DNA of 64,000 nt, from the NCBI GenBank assembly GCA_015075005.1, contig JABTVC010000001.1, positions 992,001 through 1,056,000 on the forward strand, written 5' to 3'. A model generated the notes under the pieces. That model made no database searches. It saw only the letters and a list, made by a program, of their open reading frames with translations, and was not told the origin of the DNA. Shown in pieces: positions 37,165 through 48,200 of the stretch. Source of the DNA: Planctomycetia bacterium (GTDB lineage Bacteria > Planctomycetota > Brocadiia > Brocadiales > Brocadiaceae). Both the position numbers and the translations under genes were made by a program. Position 1 is the first letter of the stretch, and each line of letters opens with the position of its first letter.

Positions 37165-37988
37165 ATATTGCCGTAAAGAGTCCAGGTATTTCAAGAATGG
37201 GTGGAAAAACTTATTTGACCAGGTGGCTATGTGAATTCATTCCAGAACACGAAAGGTACATAGAACCGTTTGCGGGCGGCGCAAAACTATTCTTTTACAA
37301 AGAGTCGTCACCTATTGAAATATTAAACGATAGGGAGGACATGCTTATTAATCTTTATAAAGTAATTCAGCATGATGAAAAGAGACAAAGACTAATCAAA
37401 TTACTTAATGAAATACCGTATAGTCGTAATATCTTTAATCATTTCAGGAAGTCAGAACCTCAAGGTGAAATTGAAAAGGCAGCCAGGTATTTTTATTTGT
37501 GTAAGGCGTCCTTTGCCGGTGATGTTAAATATGGAGGGTTTGCGACTCCGTCACGTTCTACAACAAGGAATCCAGCAATGACCTATCAAAACAGCATAAA
37601 ATCTTTAAATTACATCGCTCAAAGGTTAAAGGGTGTAACGATTGAATGCTTAGATTATAAAGACTGTATTTCAAGGTATGATTCTGAATCCAGTTTGTTT
37701 TATATTGATTGTCCCTATTATGGCAGTGAGGACTATTACGGGAATACATTTACAGAGCAAGACCATTATAACTTATCGAATATACTGCATTCGGTTAAAG
37801 CAAAGGTTATGCTGAGTCATTACCAATGTGAAACATACGACAAGCTTTATTCGGACTGGAACAAATACATTTTTGAGAGTTTCAAAGGCAGTTATAAAGC
37901 GGATGCAGGTCAAAAAAAGCCAAAAACGGTTGAGGTGCTCTTTACCAGTTTTTCAAAGGCAAGGCAACGGAGTTTATTCAATGTGTAA
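37161..37988 (+). CDS. D12-class N6-adenine DNA methyltransferase
   Basis: A 275-residue methylase of the Dam/D12 class. The SAM site begins as GISRMGGKTYL and YIEPFAGGAKLFF; the catalytic motif is DCPYYG, a variant of DPPY; YFYLCKASFAGD matches the D12 target-recognition region. It probably methylates adenine in a short site. There is no restriction partner, so it is likely an orphan that protects the element or regulates it. Confidence 0.88.
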   Translation: MNIAVKSPGISRMGGKTYLTRWLCEFIPEHERYIEPFAGGAKLFFYKESSPIEILNDREDMLINLYKVIQHDEKRQRLIKLLNEIPYSRNIFNHFRKSEPQGEIEKAARYFYLCKASFAGDVKYGGFATPSRSTTRNPAMTYQNSIKSLNYIAQRLKGVTIECLDYKDCISRYDSESSLFYIDCPYYGSEDYYGNTFTEQDHYNLSNILHSVKAKVMLSHYQCETYDKLYSDWNKYIFESFKGSYKADAGQKKPKTVEVLFTSFSKARQRSLFNV

Positions 37989-38073
37989 TCCGTGCGATTT
38001 TCTTGTGTGGCTTGTGTGCTTTGAGCTTACAAGGGCGATATGCTGGGTGCTATGGACGGGGCTGCAGTGGTAA
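37981..38073 (+). CDS. Possible 30-residue Cys/Trp-rich peptide
   Basis: A short frame from ATG 37981 overlaps the methylase stop by 8 bases and codes for a hydrophobic peptide with four cysteines and four tryptophans. Overlap with the preceding stop suggests translational coupling. No family was recognised; it may be chance. Confidence 0.3.
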   Translation: MCNPCDFLVWLVCFELTRAICWVLWTGLQW

Positions 38074-38352
38074 TTAATTATGTCCCAGGGATGCAAGTTT
38101 TGCTTCCAGAGATGCAAGGCGTTCTCTTATTTGAATGGCAGTATCTATTTTGTCATCAAGGGAGTCAATTTTGGAGGATAACCTTTTATCCAGATTTTCA
38201 ACCTTATCATCCAGTCGCTTAATTTCGGTCTTTAGCGATTCTATCTTTGTGTCAATTTTGTCATCCAGGCGTCTGATTTCCACCTGAATTGATTTTAACT
38301 CCGGTGCTACAACATCCTGTAATGCTTGTTTGACTTGTTCATATACGCTCAT
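38074..38352 (-). CDS. Coiled-coil protein
   Basis: A 92-residue protein almost wholly coiled coil, with repeated LDDKID and RLDDKVENLDKRL units in heptad phase. DNA-level repetition in the middle suggests expansion of a short unit. It runs against the neighbouring genes of the element. No enzyme motif is present; partner binding is likely but unknown. Confidence 0.7.
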   Translation of the reverse strand: MSVYEQVKQALQDVVAPELKSIQVEIRRLDDKIDTKIESLKTEIKRLDDKVENLDKRLSSKIDSLDDKIDTAIQIRERLASLEAKLASLGHN

Positions 38353-38424
38353 GGTTACAAATAATATCAGTTTTATAAGAATACGTCAAAAGAAAAAAGA
38401 ACATATCGAAACAGATAAAAACAC

Positions 38425-38565
38425 TTGACAATATTTTGAAGGGACGATAGTACGTACTAAAATCAAGGCGTTGGACGGAACGCATGAATAATAATACCTG
38501 AGAAATCGGGTAACGAAGGCAACGGCATCCTGTACCGTCCTACAGGGTGTTTGTTGCCTTTTCTA
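38425..38565 (+). ncRNA. Candidate structured leader or small RNA ahead of the integrase
   Basis: TTGACA at 38425-38430, a 17-base spacer and TAGTAC at 38448-38453 form a possible promoter. The following 110 bases contain GCGTT/AACGC and then a long hairpin: AAGGCAAC (38516-38523) pairs with GTTGCCTT (38553-38560), with inner arms ATCCTGTA (38527-38534) and TACAGGGT (38541-38548), ending in TTTTCT. This could be a small RNA with its own terminator or an attenuator of integrase expression. The open frame starting at 38551 lies inside the hairpin, so that start is unlikely. Confidence 0.45.
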
Positions 38566-38577
38566 TTTGAAAGGACG

Positions 38578-39759
38578 GTGATTAAGTTGGCTATCAGGTG
38601 GAAAAAATATCATTCAGCATGCAAGGGCAAGCGAGCGGAAGGTGATAGATACGGCAAGGCTATCCAGAGCGGTATCAATTGCAACGGTAAACGTGGTAGC
38701 TATTGTCCTGAAGGCGTGATGGGCACATGCAGGAGGTGGTTAATAGAGTTTTTTGACGACACGAAACAATGGCAATCCCTTGCCTTTAAGGATGTGAGAG
38801 GTAGAAGGGACGCCGAGAAACGGTTAGCAATGTTTATTTCTGACAGGGAGCGGGGCAAGCTGAATCTGCCAAAGAGGAGGGCGATCCCAACACTTGCAGA
38901 GTATTCCAGAAAACACCTTGAATCACACACAGGGGTGAAAGGTAATACGCTTGCAATGAAACAAAGGGCTGTAAATGCGTTGGTGAAATTTCTAGGTGAT
39001 TATCCCCTTGATAAGATAACACCGTTTATCATTGAGAAATACAGAATTAACCGCAAGGCAAGCGGTATCAAAGACAGCAGTATCAACATTGACGTTTCTG
39101 TATTATCCCATGCCCTGACCATTGCTATAAAGTCGGGGATTCTAGACAAGAACCCATGCCAGGGCGTTAAGCGATTGAAAGTAACACAGACCAAAGACAG
39201 GATACTGAGCGGTAATGAAATAGCCTTATTGCTTGATAAACTGCAAGGAAAAGACCGTCTTATGGTGCTGACGGGACTTCTTACAGGTTTACGTCTAGGC
39301 GGGGTTTTAAGCTTATCATGGCAGGATATAGATTTCAGCAATGGCTTGATAACGTCCAGTCATAAAACCGGTAAGCTTGTATCAATCCCTATGTCGGATT
39401 ATTTGTCAGGGGAGCTATCGCGGTATAGGGGTAATAATCCAGGCGAGAGGGTGTTTGAGTCAAGGACGTTAACTCATGTCGTTACTGTTGAATATAGCGC
39501 CTATTTCAGTAAGTTATTTAAGGAACACGGCATTCATGGGTTTACATTTCACGGCCTGAGACATACCTTTGCAAGTTTACTTCAGAGCGAACTTGGTGTT
39601 GGTGCCGTGGTTGTACAGGGCATGACAGGACATTCGAGCTTGGGCATGTTGCAGAAGTATTCCCATACCGGGCTTGATAATAAGCAAAGGGCTATTAAAT
39701 CGCTGACGGATTATGTCTTGGGTATGAACCCGAAGCCGTCTTTGGCTATAGCACAATAA
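38578..39759 (+). CDS. Tyrosine recombinase (integrase)
   Basis: A phage-type integrase of about 390 residues. The start is uncertain: GTG 38578 or TTG 38587, the latter better spaced from AAAGGA. An SAM-like core-binding domain (about 90-180) precedes the catalytic domain, with R in LLTGLRLGGVL, K in SSHKTGK, HGLRH, H in MTGHSS and the nucleophile Tyr in MLQKYSHTG. The gene is at the right end of the element, 100 bases from the attR repeat, and will integrate and excise it with the HTH_17 protein. Confidence 0.92.
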   Translation: MIKLAIRWKKYHSACKGKRAEGDRYGKAIQSGINCNGKRGSYCPEGVMGTCRRWLIEFFDDTKQWQSLAFKDVRGRRDAEKRLAMFISDRERGKLNLPKRRAIPTLAEYSRKHLESHTGVKGNTLAMKQRAVNALVKFLGDYPLDKITPFIIEKYRINRKASGIKDSSINIDVSVLSHALTIAIKSGILDKNPCQGVKRLKVTQTKDRILSGNEIALLLDKLQGKDRLMVLTGLLTGLRLGGVLSLSWQDIDFSNGLITSSHKTGKLVSIPMSDYLSGELSRYRGNNPGERVFESRTLTHVVTVEYSAYFSKLFKEHGIHGFTFHGLRHTFASLLQSELGVGAVVVQGMTGHSSLGMLQKYSHTGLDNKQRAIKSLTDYVLGMNPKPSLAIAQ

Positions 39760-39861
39760 AATTGGTACGGTCAAAAGTACGGCAATTCCTTTATGGGTGT
39801 TATTTAGAATCCTTGCATTGCCTTTTTTACCAAGGGTTATAAGGTGAATAAGTGTAAAATG

Positions 39862-39882
39862 ATTGAATTATCAAAAGAAATT
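39862..39882. repeat. Right attachment repeat (attR)
   Basis: Exact copy of the 21-bp repeat at 30518-30538. It is followed in frame by 18 codons and a TAA at 39937-39939. Confidence 0.75.
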
Positions 39883-40016
39883 AATTATAGAAAATTAAGA
39901 AGATTCGAGATGGTTGATTTACACCAATTTCAGATATAAGGAGCCTGAGTGACTAAATGTTAAACAATTCACGTCATGTAATCATAGGTAAATATGCTGC
40001 GGTTGTCAAACGTTGT

Positions 40017-43000
40017 TTAAATATGGGTATTCATATCGGGGTTGCTGAAACGGTAAGTGTTTTTGCCTTTTTTCTTTGCCAGATACATTGCGGTATCGGC
40101 CTTTTTGATCAGGTTTTCTATGTCTTGTGCATCGGAGGGATACAGGCTGATACCGATGCTGGTTGTGGTATGGATTTTGTTACTTTCAAGCAAAAATGGA
40201 TGGGAGAGTGCATAAAGGATTTTGTTTGCAACAATAGCAGCATTGAGCGGATGGCTAATTTCAGGAAGAATAATAGTAAATTCGTCACCACCCGTTCTGG
40301 CAACCGTATCACATTCGCGTATACAGTTTACCATTATTTCTGAGACTGCCTTAAGTAACAGATCCCCCACGTGATGGCCGAAAGTGTCATTTATCTCTTT
40401 AAAGTTATCAAGGTCAAGAATCATAAGGACAACAATTCTATCGTTACGTTTTGCCTGAACTAGTGCTACCTGCAGCCGGTCATAAAATAAATTGCGGTTA
40501 GGTAAGTTGGTGAGGGAATCGTGATATGCCATGTGGGTAATAAGAGACTCAGCATTTTTCCGTGCAATTGCATTTCCAATGATCTCTGCCATGATTTGTA
40601 ACCGCGCTATATCTTCTTCCTGCCATGCGCCGGTAGTAACTACATTGTCAAAACCAATAAAGCCTGCCAATTCATTTTCTGCATATACGGGCAGGATTAA
40701 TATAGCCTTGATGCTCTCCCTTTCAAACTCCTCCTTTTCCGCAGAAGCATCAGGAGACATTTTTGAAACATCTGCAATGTGAATTATATTGCCAGCATGT
40801 AAGTTTAACATCAGCCATGGAAACATTGTAGAATGAAGATTCTGAAAGTTCTGAAATTCGGGTTTGACGCCTTCGCTACACCATTCATGAGTGATGTTCA
40901 TGATGCCACCGCTATCGCTGAATTGAAAGAGGTAGGCCCTGCTCGCTTTACTTAACTGACCGGCATCGGCCAATGATTTCAATATGGCATTATTAAAGTC
41001 TGAAAGAATAATAAATTTTGTAGAGATACTGGCCACGGTCTTTTCAAAGTCTATTCTGCGTTTAAGCGCCTCCTCGGTCTGCTTGCGTGCGGTGATGTCT
41101 GTCAGGGAAACAAATATTTTTGCCCATGTTTTTTCGAATCCTGGCGCCACCGATAAGCTCAGGCATACATGGTTATTCTTGCCTGAAAGTGTCCGGGTCG
41201 TTGCTTCTGCTTCAAATAAAGTATGACCGTCAGCCAGGGCAATAAGTGCTTTCCTGTACACATCGAATGATTCTCTGTCAAATGACTGTGTCAGATTGCA
41301 CAGGAGCTGCTCTTTGCTTGTGGCGTCGTACAGCTTCAAGGTGGCCTTTGTTTATATCGAGGATCTTTATCATAGCCGCACATGCATACACCTCTTCCGG
41401 ATGATTATCAAAATATGTCACGAAATCGGGGATTCCTGCCTCTCGTAAACTATCAATGTAGGTTTTGACCTCAGAAGCATCCTCTTCCCAAAGGGAAACA
41501 GGGGAGTTTTCAAAGAGTCCACGATATCGGGCTTCGCTTGCATTCAGCGCTTCCTCGGCCTGCTTGCGTTCAGCAAGTAGTATTTGTAATTCTTTGTTTG
41601 TGTTTGCCAGCTCCCTCGTTCGTTCTTCAACACGCTTTTCTAGAGAATCGTAAAGTATCTTGAGTTCGCCTTCTATACGCTTGCGCTCAGTGATGTCTAT
41701 CATAAAACCGCGCAGGGTCTTTAATCCATTATCATCCCGAATGACATTGATTATGTCATGTATCCATACGATTTGGCCGTTTGCCGAGAGCATCCGGTAT
41801 TCAGTTTCATAACTTTCAGCATGTTCGTTGCAGGTTTCACAATACCTGACTGTCTGCTCTTGGTCTTCCGGGTGTATATGATTTACCCTGAAATTGACCG
41901 TATACCAATCTTCTAATGGATATCCCAGAATCTCTACAGCTTGTGGACCGATATACGTGAATTTCCATGTCCTGGCATCGGCTTCCCATGGGATCAGACG
42001 CACCTTTTCTGCCAATTGTGTAAATTGCTCCTGATTCTCCTGCAATACCTCATCTACTATTATGTTGTGCTCGATAATTTTCTTTTTTAAGATTTCGTTG
42101 GCTTGTATCAGGGTGCCGGTGCGTTCACTGATCTGATTTTCCGATTCATTGTATGCCTGGAGGAGCGCCGCTTCTGCTTGTTTTCTCTTGATGAATTGGC
42201 CAATGTGGCCACCTACGGAGGCTAATAGCAAGAGCTGGTTGTCATCAGTTGGTTGTATCTTGTGTCTTAGAAATACGAAGACGCCCAGTATTTCATTTTC
42301 GACTATAATGGGAAAACCCAAAGCCCCGTGCAAATCTTCTTGCGCTGCGATTTGAGCATGGTGAAAGCCTGCATCGCAAACAACGTCGGCAATCCAGATA
42401 GGTTTTTTACTGGCAAAAACACTGCCAAGAATTCCAATACCGGGAGAAACGACGATTTGCCTCTTTGCGGCATCGAACTCGGGAACATTCACTGACGGCT
42501 TATGCCAGATTCCGACCAAATGCAGCACGTTGGCCTTGCTGTCCGTAATCCAGAATTCACCAAATTCCCAACCCAGATTATCACAGATGGCCCGGAGAAT
42601 ATTTGGAATAGCCTCGCTGAGCATGGTAGACTCAGCCAGGGTGAGTGTTGCGGCATGTACTCCACAGCATTGTTCAAAACGTTTCCGATCGGTGATATCT
42701 CTAATGATTGACAGCACATTCCTTTTGCCTGAATATTCAATCACGCTACCCGCTATATCAACAGGAACATCTCTGCCGTCTTTTTTCTGTAAATGGATGT
42801 TTTTGAGTTCCCATGATCCCTTTTGGATGCCTTCTTTAAAGGTCGCCATAAGTTTATTAATTTCTTCTTTTGGGAAGAGCTGAACAATATTCAAATGGGT
42901 TAGTTCGTCTGCCGTATAGCCGGTAAGGTATTCTGCTCTTTGATTCACTTCAAGCAGATTTCCTTCTATATTGAAAACAGTGATTGCCTCGCTGGCATTG

Positions 43001-43074
43001 TTCATCAGAGAATTATATTTTTGATTTACCTCATAATTCATTTTAAGCAACAAGGATTTCTCCCTGTGTTCCAT
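40017..43074 (-). CDS. PAS/GAF sensor diguanylate cyclase (GGDEF), frameshifted
   Basis: Appears as two overlapping frames, but the first ends in the middle of a PAS domain (ILDINKGHLEAV) and the second starts with its continuation (KLYDATSKEQLL). Dropping one base from the GG/CC at 41343-41346 joins them into about 1018 residues. Order: PAS about 15-140, GAF about 145-295, coiled coil, PAS about 350-460, coiled coil, PAS about 510-660, GAF about 680-830, GGDEF to the end. The active site GGDEF is intact and RECD stands five residues upstream as the inhibitory site. A cytoplasmic c-di-GMP synthase reading small molecules or redox through PAS/GAF; it could feed the PilZ synthases. Confidence 0.87.
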
Positions 43075-43463
43075 TACGATTCAGGCAAGACTTCGTTTCC
43101 TTGACGGTAATTTCATCATAATTATCCTGTATTGGGATAAGCATAGTATTGAAAAAACAGTAAGATCAATAACCAATGCTACTTATATCGACGTGATTTA
43201 AAAATAGTTTAAATAATATTCCGGAAGATGTATCTAATGGCACAGAAAAATTTCGATTTCATTCTTTGTGTCCATGGGGTCTTTGTAGTTTGGAAACAGA
43301 TTACCTGAAAATGAAGTTTTTACCGGATAATGCGAGAAATGAGAAAAAGCCAACGATTGTTATTTTTGTTTGTAAGCTTGACAACAATGTGGCGACGATG
43401 TAAAGTGTATTTTTTTATATATCGGGAATTTTATTATGAAAGCACAGAGAGAAGACATAATAC
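43075..43463. other. Intergenic region between divergent cyclase and radical SAM genes
   Basis: No gene is visible. It holds the promoter at 43378-43406; the rest showed nothing that could be supported. Confidence 0.45.
43378..43406 (+). promoter_or_regulatory. Sigma-70-like promoter of the radical SAM gene
   Basis: TTGACA (43378-43383), a spacer of 17 bases and TAAAGT (43401-43406), 58 bases before the ATG at 43464. Confidence 0.55.
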
Positions 43464-44928
43464 ATGAAGATTTTGTTGTATTCTATGCCTGACACAGTTC
43501 CTCAGTTTTCTGCAAAGACATGGAGGGCTCCAAATCTGGCTATATCTTCCATTTCAGGAAATATCCAACCACACCACGAAGTGTCCCTGGCAGATCTGGT
43601 CCTCAAAAGAAAAACCTTATTGACTTCAATAAAAGAGACCATCGAAGGCTATCATCCAGTAGTTATAGGATTGAGTGCCATGACTTTTCAATTGACACAG
43701 CCAGGAGGATTGCTGCATTTATAAAAGTTTGCATAAAGAGATCAAAATAGCCATCGGTGGTTATCATGCTACCCTGATGTATGAAGAAATTGCTTCCTCC
43801 GATGACTGCAAGTCATTTGATTATATCATTCGCGGAGAAGGTGAAAAAACCTTTGCTGATATGCTGGATGCCATTGAAGGAAAGAGAGAATGGAAAGATA
43901 TCGCCGGTTTATCCTATCGTTGTAATGGCGATATTGTGCACAATCCCCCGAGACCCCTGGAGAATCTGGATACCTTGCAACTCCCGCGTCGGGATGCTCG
44001 CATCTGGGGTGGGTACCTTTTTTCCGGAAAAGGGCTGGATATGGTCGAGACCTCACGCGGTTGTACGATGACGTGTAACTTTTGCAGTATGAACCGCATG
44101 TATGGGCGTACCTTCAGGACATACAGCTTTGAAAGAATTATGCAAGACCTTGCAAACGCAAAAAAGAATGGTGCACGATACATTACCTTTTCAGATGATA
44201 ATATTACCATGAATGTAAAGAGGTTTGAATCGTTATGTGACGCAATTGTGTCGGCGGGGCATAACGATCTGCGTTATATTGTACAGGCAAGTACGACAGG
44301 AATAGCATCTTCTCCAGTATTAGCTCAAAAAATGGCTCGTGCGGGGATTCAGATTGTGTTCCTGGGGATTGAGAATGTGTCTGAACGCAACCTAAAGCTG
44401 ATGAATAAGGGAAACATGCTGGAAAAGACAAACAGAGCGATTGAATACTTGCATGGCAATAATATTTTAATTGTGGGAGGCATGATTCTCGGACATGCGG
44501 AAGATAAAGAGGAAGATATTGCACAAAATTTTGAATTCTTTGACAAGGCTAATATAGATTTTTACGGCGAGCAGATCATCACTCCTTACCCGAAAACCGG
44601 CATGCGAGATATTTTGATTAAGGAAGGGCTTGTTACAAACGCCTATGATTACCGTAAGTATAATGGCTTTTGGGCAAATGTCAGGACGAAGTATCTTTCG
44701 TCGGAAGACTTGCAATTTTTACGGTGGAAATATAAACGGAAATACTCTACATTTTTTAAAACAACGCCTGTATTTAAGGCTAATTTCTCCATGGTCAATC
44801 TCTTACGGGTGCTCATTTTGCGACCGTATTATAGGATTAAAAATTTTATTACCTCCATGGGAAAGAAAGAACGTGACATCTTTGAAGATGATATGAGAAG
44901 ATTTGCCGAGATGAACAAATTTTTTTAA
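43464..44928 (+). CDS. B12-binding radical SAM protein, paralogue 1 (frameshifted)
   Basis: Repaired length about 488 residues against 487 for its paralogue at 54174. The N-terminal cobalamin-binding-type domain starts MKILLYSMPDTVPQF. The frame is lost after AMTFQ (near 43690-43697, one T missing), runs in a second frame as DTARRIAAFIK, then needs one A in the A4 run near 43720-43725 to reach IAIGGYHATLMYEE. The radical SAM motif is GCTMTCNFC (CX3CX2C), followed by FSDDNITM and IVFLGIENVSE. Such proteins use SAM, and often cobalamin, for methylation or rearrangement; the substrate is unknown. A very similar gene lies on the far side of the giant surface protein. Confidence 0.85.
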
Positions 44929-45240
44929 TCATGATTTTCAAATAATCTCAAGCATACCCCGCTATCCTATCCAATCCAATTCCGTAGCTTCAATAATTAT
45001 ATGCAGAATATTAACCATAATACTCCTCAACAAGGTGCAAACTATAGTGCCATGTGATACTGGTGTATATAAAGGCAAATATTTGCAATACGTATTGACT
45101 ATTTCCAACAAAAGTTGTACTTTATACAAACTCAAAAAACAGAGAATAAAAATACGTTTACAAATGTCTGCAAAGTGACAAATCAACACGTTGAGCTGAT
45201 CTTAAGAAAACATTTTGACTCGTTTTTTAATCCTCCTTAA
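44929..45240. other. Intergenic region before the giant surface protein
   Basis: No gene was seen. It contains a perfect 12-bp palindrome and a promoter candidate, listed separately. Confidence 0.4.
45086..45123 (+). promoter_or_regulatory. Promoter candidate with overlapping palindromic operator
   Basis: CAATACGTATTG (45086-45097) is a perfect palindrome overlapping the -35 box TTGACT (45095-45100). A 17-base spacer leads to TACTTT (45118-45123). It lies about 120 bases before the surface-protein start. Confidence 0.4.
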
Positions 45241-48200
45241 ATGAGACAAATGCATATCCAAAAGTTTGCAGTTATATTCTTTCTTGCATTTACGCTTATT
45301 CTTGTTTTGGGGACCGAAACTCAAGCAGCAATCATCACATCTGCGCAAACGGGTAACTGGGATGCTGCGACGACGTGGGCCGGTGGAGTTGTTCCTGTCG
45401 CTGGAGATAACGTCACAATTGTCAGTGGTCATATCGTTACGATAACGACCGATGCGGCGTCGGCAACTCTAGCAATCGCAGCTAACAGTGCTGGTGGAGG
45501 AAATGGCGTTACGATTAACTCGGGGGTTACCTTGAATATCAGTGGCGCCATTACCTTGAATGCACCAACGGCTGCGACAACGAACTTGACGGTGGGCGCT
45601 GGTATTTTAAATGCAGCCAGCGTCGCCATTTCCGGAAGTGCAACTGCAGGCAGGTTTGCCACTGTCAGTGTCAGCAGCGGGACAATTACCATCACGGGTT
45701 CTATCACGTTCAGTGGTACCACAGCTCAAGCGAGGTTTATCTCTACTGGTGCTAGTACGCTGGATATTGGTGGTAATTTTGGCAGCGGCGGAACACTGAC
45801 CACTTCATCAACAGGTACGATTAATTTTAATGGCGGGGCGGCACAAACAATTGGAGCCTATACTACTTATAATAATATTACCATTAATAATACCTCTGGC
45901 GGTGTCTCTTTTCTCGGTACAACAACGATTGGTGGAACGCTGACTGTAAACATCGGTACGCTTACTTTTGGAGCAGTTACAACGGTCGTCACCGGGCCAA
46001 CGAATATAACTGATACGATAACGATCTCTTCAACTACTGGGACAAAAACTTACACAGGATTGGTCACGATTGATCCCGGCGGAGTGTGGAATAATACGGC
46101 TAACGAAGCGGTAACATTTCGTGGAGGAATTACCCATAACGGCGCGACCTTTACCGCTGGAACGGGGGTGCAGACCTTTAATACGAACGGCCAGTCAATC
46201 GATGGAACGGCGGCGATTTCAATCCCCAGCGTGACCGTAACGGGAGTCACCCTCACTAATAATACAACCTTAACCGTTGGAACTGCCTTGAGCGGTACGG
46301 GGGGGCTTACCCAGGGCAGCGGCGCTACCTTAAACATCGGTGGCACTTCGGGTATTACTACCCTGATCGCTACCGTCAATCCCAACACGGTCAATTATAC
46401 CAGCACAACTGGTGCGCAGACGGTGAAAGGAACTACCTATCATCATCTCACTGTTGATAAATCAGGGCAGACCGCAACACTGGGTGGCACTACCACAGTA
46501 AACGGCGATCTTACTGTCACGGCTGGGATGCTTAATACAGGTGCCAATACCTTAACGGCGAACGGTACCACGGATATTACGGGTACCTTGGGTATCACGA
46601 GCGCAACAGGGACAAAAACTTTTATCGGATTGGTTACGACTAATCCTGGTGGGGTGTGGAATAATACGGCTAATGAGGCAGTGACCTTCAGAGGGGGAAT
46701 TACTCATAGCGGCACGACCTTTACCGCCGGAACGGGGGTGCATACCTTTGATACGAACAGCCAGGCAATCGGAGGGCCAACGGCGATTTCGATCCCCAGC
46801 ATTACGGTCACGGGAGTCACCCTCACCAATAATACAACTTTAACCGTTGGCACTGCCTTAAGTGGTACGGGCGGGCTTACCCAGGGCAGCAGTGCCACTT
46901 TAAACATCGGCGGCACTTCAGGCATCACCACACTGACCGCGACTGCCAATCCCAATACGGTCAATTACACCAGTACTACCGCTGCTCAGACAGTGAGAGG
47001 AACCACCTATCATCATCTTACTATTGACAAATCAGGGCAGACCGCAACACTGGGCGGCGTCACCACGGTGAATGGTGACCTTACCATTACAGCCGGGACA
47101 CTTAATACTTCCGGAAGTAATTTTGCCTTAACGTTAAACGGAAATTTTACTAATAATGCCACATTTACAGCCAACGGCTCCACGGTAACCATTGGTGGAA
47201 CAAGCGCAACGCCGAGCATCGCAGGTTTCTCGACAACAGGGGCATTTTCCTTTGTGCGAACGGCCAGCACAGCAACTCTCACCAGCAACGTTACGGCTGC
47301 ATCGCTGACGGTAAATGGGAGTGGCGGGACGTTAAATCTCGGCGCTTCGTTATCCCACACCATCAATGGCAATGTAACGCTTACAGCAGGCACGCTTGAT
47401 GGTAATTCAAGCGCCCTGATCCTGACCGGCAACTGGACAGGATCGGCAACGTTTACAGCCAGCACCGGGACTGTCAATTTTAGCGGAAGCGGGACGCAAG
47501 CGATTACGAATACAGCGACTACTTTTAATAACCTTACGAAATCTGGTGGAGGGACAGGAACGTTGGGGGCGGCAGTGGTTGTGAACGGGACATTGACTAT
47601 ATCAGGAGGAACATTCAGTACCTCCGTAAGCAATTTTGATCTAACGTTAAACGGAGCTTTATCAGCAGCGCCACCTTTACGGCTAACGGCTCTACTATAA
47701 TTATTGGCGGACAAGCGCTACGCCTGGCATTGCAGGTTTCTCCACAACGGGTGCACTTTTTTTTGTGCGGACGGCAAGCACAGCAACGCTTACCGGCAAC
47801 GTCACTGCTGCATTACTGATGATGAATGGAGGTGGTGGGACATTAAATCTCGGCACCTCGTTATCCCACACCATCAATGGCAACGTAACGCTCACAGCAG
47901 GCACATTCGATGGTAATTCAAGTACCCTGAGCCTGACTGGCAACTGGACGAACAACAGTACCTTTACTGCTGGCACGGGTGCAGTAACATTTAATGGCAC
48001 ATCGGGGCAAACCATTGCTGGTACAAGCATAACAACATTTAATGACTTAACGATTTCCAATACAACGGTTACTACCTCAGCAACTGCAAACCTCACCGTG
48101 AATTCTACTTTGACTTTGACGGGCAATCTTTCAACAGGTTCCAACGCGTTAACGATGGGCGTTTCGGCAACTACAGCCGGAAGCGGTGATGTCACAGGCA

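Larger units (their letters stand above)
30518..39882. mobile_element. Integrative element, 9.4 kb, with tyrosine recombinase
   Basis: Bounded by an exact 21-bp direct repeat (30518-30538 and 39862-39882). Gene order: toxin-antitoxin pair, DUF1566 protein, unknown replication-style protein, small HTH gene, primase-helicase, HTH genes, D12 adenine methylase, coiled-coil protein, integrase at the right end beside its repeat. This is the plan of a phage-satellite-like or plasmid-like integrative element. No capsid, terminase or conjugation genes were seen. The polarity is mostly plus, unlike the minus-strand genes on both sides. Confidence 0.8.

Noticed and set aside
39957..40343. Plus-strand 128-codon frame
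   Set aside because: It lies opposite the conserved GGDEF domain and has no recognisable protein pattern.
41278..41339. Two separate sensor genes overlapping by 62 bases
   Set aside because: The first ends and the second begins in the middle of one PAS domain; a one-base change joins them cleanly.
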